From NCBI GenBank assembly GCA_003583745.1, contig QXPY01000007.1, positions 124,001 through 188,000 on the forward strand: 64,000 nucleotides of DNA, read 5' to 3'. This DNA comes from Rhodocyclales bacterium GT-UBC (GTDB lineage: Bacteria > Pseudomonadota > Gammaproteobacteria > Burkholderiales > Rhodocyclaceae). Below are positions 60,919 to 64,000 of the stretch, in pieces. The translations under genes were made by a program, and so were the position numbers. Within the stretch, counting starts at the first letter, position 1. Each line of letters opens with the position of its first letter. A model generated the notes under the pieces. That model was not told where the DNA came from, did not search any database, and saw nothing but the letters and a program-made list of their open reading frames with translations.

Positions 60919-62194
60919 TCTGATGCCGACAGGAAAAGCCATCGGCAACGATCACCGCATCGGGCGCGGCGGCGCGCACCGCGGGTAACAGGGCAAGCTC
61001 GCCCATTTTGACCGACGCCGCGTAGTGTTCGGCCTCCAGGCCGAAGCTGCCGGACATGCCGCAACAACTGGCATCGACGATCTCGAATTCGAACTCGGGA
61101 ATCCAGCCCAGAACCTTTCTGACCGATTTCATGACACCGAAGGCCTTCTGGTGACAATGCCCGTGCACAACTGCCTTGCCGCCGGGGATCGGCTTCAAGT
61201 TCAGTTTCAAGCCCTTGTTGCCCTCGCGCATCAGGAATTCTTCGAACAGGAAGGCCTGCTTGCCAAGTTGCGCCACATCCGGACCGAGCGACAGGCTGTA
61301 AAACTCGTCGCGCAAAGCAAGCAGGCAGGATGGCTCCAGGCCGACAATCGGCGTCCCTGCAGCCAGGGCTGGTGCCAGGGCCGCCATGACACGGCGACCT
61401 TCAAGCTTGGCCGCATCGACCATACCCTGCGACAGGTAGGTTCGGCCGCAACAGAGCGGTCGCTCGGCTTCCGCGTCATCCGCCGCCGGCTTCAGCACTT
61501 CGACTTCATAACCGGCAGCGGCCAGAACGGCACAGGCGGCCTCAGCCACTTCCGGCGTGTAGTAATGGGTGAAGGTATCGACGAAGAGAATCACTTTGCC
61601 TCTTTCGCCAGCAGGCGTTTCTGTTTTTGCCGCAAAGGGCGACGCTGCCGGCAAGGGAATCGGACGTTGCGCCGAGATGCCCAGCCAGCGCTCGGCCAGC
61701 TTCGCCAACAAACCCGAGGCATTGCGCCAGCGCACGATCCGTTCGAGCGGCCGGCGATAGGAGTGAAGCCAGTCCGGCAGTTGGCCGAATGCCCGCGCCC
61801 GTCGCGACACGCCGAGTTGCTCGTTCTTTTGCGCCAGGTATTCGGTCTTGATCAACGTCATGTCCACCGCGCTCGGGCATTCCTTCTTGCAGCCCTTGCA
61901 TGAAACACAGAGGTCCATGGCTGCAGCCAGATCGGGATGGATGAACGGCTGTTCGCCGTAATCGCCGTTCAGCGCCGCCTTGAAAGCCTTGACCCGGGCG
62001 CCGGTCGAATGCGCCGGATCGCCGGTTACCCGGTAACTCGGACACATCACGCCCTTGCCGTCACGCTGGCACTGATGATTGTTCATGCAAACCGCCACCG
62101 CCTTGGCGTAATTGCCCCCGGTTGCCGGAATGCCGGCATAGGCATCGCCCATGCCGTAAGTGTCGTAAGCCGACCAATCAAGATGCGTTTTCAT
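60854..62194 (-). CDS. Fe-S oxidoreductase with two CCG domains (GlcF/HdrB-like)
   Basis: A 446-residue protein with two 4Fe-4S sites near the N terminus (CMNNHQCQRDGKGVMCPSY and CVSCKGCKKECP) and two cysteine-rich CCG domains (PLCCGRTYLSQG, then DASCCGMSGSFG). This is the electron-transfer half of glycolate/lactate-oxidase-type enzymes; here it stands alone. The GlcD-like FAD subunit at 54133 could be a partner, but distance argues against it. Convergent with the hemerythrin gene; I use the ATG at 62194, with a GTG at 62206 as alternative. Confidence 0.88.
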   Translation of the reverse strand: MKTHLDWSAYDTYGMGDAYAGIPATGGNYAKAVAVCMNNHQCQRDGKGVMCPSYRVTGDPAHSTGARVKAFKAALNGDYGEQPFIHPDLAAAMDLCVSCKGCKKECPSAVDMTLIKTEYLAQKNEQLGVSRRARAFGQLPDWLHSYRRPLERIVRWRNASGLLAKLAERWLGISAQRPIPLPAASPFAAKTETPAGERGKVILFVDTFTHYYTPEVAEAACAVLAAAGYEVEVLKPAADDAEAERPLCCGRTYLSQGMVDAAKLEGRRVMAALAPALAAGTPIVGLEPSCLLALRDEFYSLSLGPDVAQLGKQAFLFEEFLMREGNKGLKLNLKPIPGGKAVVHGHCHQKAFGVMKSVRKVLGWIPEFEFEIVDASCCGMSGSFGLEAEHYAASVKMGELALLPAVRAAAPDAVIVADGFSCRHQIKDGSGREAVHVAVLLQRALA

Positions 62195-62264
62195 GTCAGC
62201 AATCACGCAAAAGCGGTGCCAGAGGAAAATCGATAGGAATCAAAGCGATAGCACTTGGCACCTC

Positions 62265-62280
62265 TGTCGTATTTGCGACA
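62265..62280 (+). promoter_or_regulatory. NifA upstream activator sequence
   Basis: TGT-N10-ACA (TGTCGTATTTGCGACA) lies about 95 bases before the expected nifB transcription start, the usual distance for NifA enhancers. Confidence 0.8.
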
Positions 62281-62343
62281 ATGGCCCGACAGGCCGATTT
62301 TGCACAAAACGCCAAGCTACTGTTTTTTAATAACTTTCACGAC

Positions 62344-62358
62344 TGGCACAGCGATTGC
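62344..62358 (+). promoter_or_regulatory. Sigma-54 promoter of nifB
   Basis: TGGCAC-N5-TTGC is a perfect -24/-12 element. The AT-rich stretch at 62322-62340 between it and the UAS could bind IHF, though I see no exact IHF consensus. Confidence 0.88.
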
Positions 62359-62395
62359 TGAAAAGGCTCCGCACAGCTTTTGAGGAGCCTTCATC

Positions 62396-63904
62396 GTGGA
62401 ACTTCCAGTCATCAGCAATACCGCGCCAGCGTCAGAAGGCGGCGGCTGTTCATCCAGCGGCTGCGGTACGGCCCCGGATGCCCTCGGCCATCTGCCCGAC
62501 CACATTCGCGCCAAGGTCCAGGACCATCCGTGCTATTCGGAAGAAGCGCACCACTACTTCGCCCGCATGCACGTTGCCGTCGCCCCGGCCTGCAACATCC
62601 AGTGCAACTACTGCAATCGCAAATACGACTGCTCGAACGAATCGCGTCCAGGCGTTGTTTCCGAATTGCTGACGCCGGACCAGGCGATCAAGAAGGTTCT
62701 CGCCGTCGCTGCCGAAATCCCGCAGATGACGGTACTCGGCATCGCCGGACCCGGAGACCCCTTGGCCAACCCGGGCCGCACCTTCGAAACCTTCGAACAG
62801 CTGTCCGAGCGCGCCCCGGACATCAAGCTGTGCGTGTCGACCAACGGCCTCAACCTGCCGAAGTATGTCGACGAAATCGCTAAGCACAACATCGACCACG
62901 TGACGATCACCATCAACTGTGTCGATCCGGAAGTCGGTGCCAAGATCTACCCGTGGATCTATTGGGAAAACAAGCGCATCACCGGTGTCGAAGGCGCCCG
63001 CATCCTGATCGAGCAACAGCAGAAGGGTCTGCAGATGCTCACCGACCGCGGCATCCTGGTCAAGGTCAACTCGGTGCTGATCCCTGGCGTCAATGACGAA
63101 CATCTCAAGGAAGTCTCGAAGATCGTCAAGGCCAAGGGAGCCTTCCTGCACAACGTCATGCCGCTGATTGCCGAAGCTGAACACGGCACCTACTACGGCA
63201 TCATGGAGCAGCCCGAACCGACGCCCGAACAGCTGCAGGAACTGCAGGATGCCTGTGCCGGCGACATGGCGATGATGCGCCACTGCCGCCAGTGCCGTGC
63301 CGATGCGGTCGGCCTGCTGGGCGAGGATCGCGGCGACGAGTTCACGCTCGACAAGATCGATGTCATGGATGTCGATTACGAAGCCGCCATGGTCCGCCGC
63401 AAGGAAGTGCACGACTCGATCATCGAGCAGCTCGAAGCCAAGCGCGGCAACGTCAAGCCGAAAGCCGAGGACTTGGGCATTCCGGCCGATTCCCGCCCGG
63501 TGCTGATGGCCGTTGCCGGCAAGAACGGTGTCGTTGCCGAGCACTTCGGTCATGCCAAGGAATTCCTGATCTACGAAGCTTCGCCGGCCGGCGTCCGTTT
63601 CATCAGCCATCGCAAGACCGAGTTGTACTGCGGCGGCATGGACAGCTGCGGCGATGGCGACGTGGTCGGCGAAGGCGCGACGGAATCGCTGCTGGATCGC
63701 AACATCCGCGTCCTCGAAGGCTGCGAAGTCGTCCTCTGCTCCAAGGTTGGCTACGAGCCGTGGGCCAAGCTGGAAGCCGCCGGCATCGCGCCGAATGGCG
63801 AACATGCGATGGAACCGATCGAAGAGGCGGTGATGGCGGTGTACAAGGAAATCGCCGTCACCGGCAAGTTGAGTCCTTCCGCCGATGGCAGAAAGGCAGC
63901 CTGA
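62396..63904 (+). CDS. nifB: Nitrogenase cofactor biosynthesis protein NifB
   Basis: NifB is the radical-SAM enzyme that builds NifB-co, the 8Fe-9S-C core of FeMo-co. The 502-residue protein has the SAM cluster motif CNIQCNYCNRKYDC (about 68-81), MTVLGIAGPGDPLANP, CRQCRADAVGLLGED and a C-terminal NifX-like domain (about 370-480, MAVAGKNGVVAEHFGHAKEF). The start is GTG at 62396, preceded by GAGGAG. It has its own sigma-54/NifA promoter and is followed 2 bases later by a ferredoxin gene. Confidence 0.97.
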   Translation: MELPVISNTAPASEGGGCSSSGCGTAPDALGHLPDHIRAKVQDHPCYSEEAHHYFARMHVAVAPACNIQCNYCNRKYDCSNESRPGVVSELLTPDQAIKKVLAVAAEIPQMTVLGIAGPGDPLANPGRTFETFEQLSERAPDIKLCVSTNGLNLPKYVDEIAKHNIDHVTITINCVDPEVGAKIYPWIYWENKRITGVEGARILIEQQQKGLQMLTDRGILVKVNSVLIPGVNDEHLKEVSKIVKAKGAFLHNVMPLIAEAEHGTYYGIMEQPEPTPEQLQELQDACAGDMAMMRHCRQCRADAVGLLGEDRGDEFTLDKIDVMDVDYEAAMVRRKEVHDSIIEQLEAKRGNVKPKAEDLGIPADSRPVLMAVAGKNGVVAEHFGHAKEFLIYEASPAGVRFISHRKTELYCGGMDSCGDGDVVGEGATESLLDRNIRVLEGCEVVLCSKVGYEPWAKLEAAGIAPNGEHAMEPIEEAVMAVYKEIAVTGKLSPSADGRKAA

Positions 63905-63906
63905 TC

Positions 63907-64000
63907 ATGGCCCTGCAAATCACTGAATCCTGCGTCAACTGCTGGGCCTGCGTCGATGTCTGTCCGAACGACGCGATCTACCAGGACACGCCGCATTTCC
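63907..64000 (+). CDS. 4Fe-4S ferredoxin, 3' end cut by window edge
   Basis: Only 31 residues are visible: after MALQITESC the pattern CVNCWACVDVCPNDAIY gives the C-x2-C-x2-C-x3-CP set of one 4Fe-4S cluster. Ferredoxins of the FdxN type commonly follow nifB and supply electrons to its reaction. The start ATG is 2 bases after the nifB stop. The number of clusters cannot be seen. Confidence 0.9.
   Translation, partial: MALQITESCVNCWACVDVCPNDAIYQDTPHF

Overview
The window reads as chromosome of a betaproteobacterium, most likely Rhodocyclales (Dechloromonas/Azonexus-like). This is an inference from gene content and order: a surE-pcm pair, the hpnCDE squalene genes, many DUFs typical of betaproteobacteria, a cowN gene, and a nifB locus with a sigma-54/NifA promoter. 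There is no rRNA, insertion sequence, CRISPR array or recognisable prophage. Apart from three tRNAs, almost everything is densely packed protein-coding sequence. The first 9 kb are visibly less GC-rich than the rest.

Layout. 1-1.4 kb: pcm (cut by the window edge), surE and an H-NS-like gene. 1.5-9.1 kb, all on the minus strand: a translation operon in the order tRNA-Val, thrS, infC (AUA start), rpmI, rplT, pheS, pheT, ihfA, a MerR-type gene and tRNA-Pro, with terminator hairpins before thrS, after rplT and after tRNA-Pro. 9.2-11.5 kb: slyX, a DHH phosphoesterase, a bestrophin and tRNA-Leu. 11.6-14.5 kb: hpnC, hpnD and hpnE, which make squalene from farnesyl diphosphate. 14.5-19 kb: a Liv-type binding protein, a LolD-like ATPase head to head with tesA, selU, a methyltransferase head to head with an OsmC protein. 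19-24.5 kb: a large acyl-CoA synthetase/GNAT fusion and small DUF proteins. 24.4-34 kb: clpB with a heat-shock-type promoter, a chemoreceptor, a LysR/MFS pair, moaE, prfC and a DUF2189 membrane protein.

34-40 kb: a large hybrid sensor kinase, then cowN and a CooA-like Crp/Fnr regulator, then a sugar-phosphate mutarotase and a DUF3301 protein. The sequence between the regulator and cowN looks like a complete CO-responsive promoter, and this is the most interesting region of the window. 40-49 kb: an uncharacterised 506-residue protein, rlmJ, a MazG-like hydrolase, a dicarboxylate symporter, a lone GH19 hydrolase, a gamma-carbonic anhydrase, fliW and tex. 49-59 kb: an ArsC-like protein, hslO (with half of its redox-switch cysteines missing), a sensor kinase, an aminotransferase/marR divergent pair with twin operators, a CMD protein, a GlcD-like oxidase, rimO, an HD-GYP protein and tpx. 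59-64 kb: an unknown gene, a hemerythrin, a CCG iron-sulfur protein, nifB and the start of a ferredoxin gene.

Together the genes suggest a motile, diazotrophic, redox-flexible bacterium. CowN (protection of nitrogenase from CO) and its likely CO sensor lie about 24 kb from nifB. FliL, FliW, the chemoreceptor, the HD-GYP protein and the kinases point to flagellar motility and environmental sensing. Functions are assigned from recognised motifs by reading only; no database search was run.
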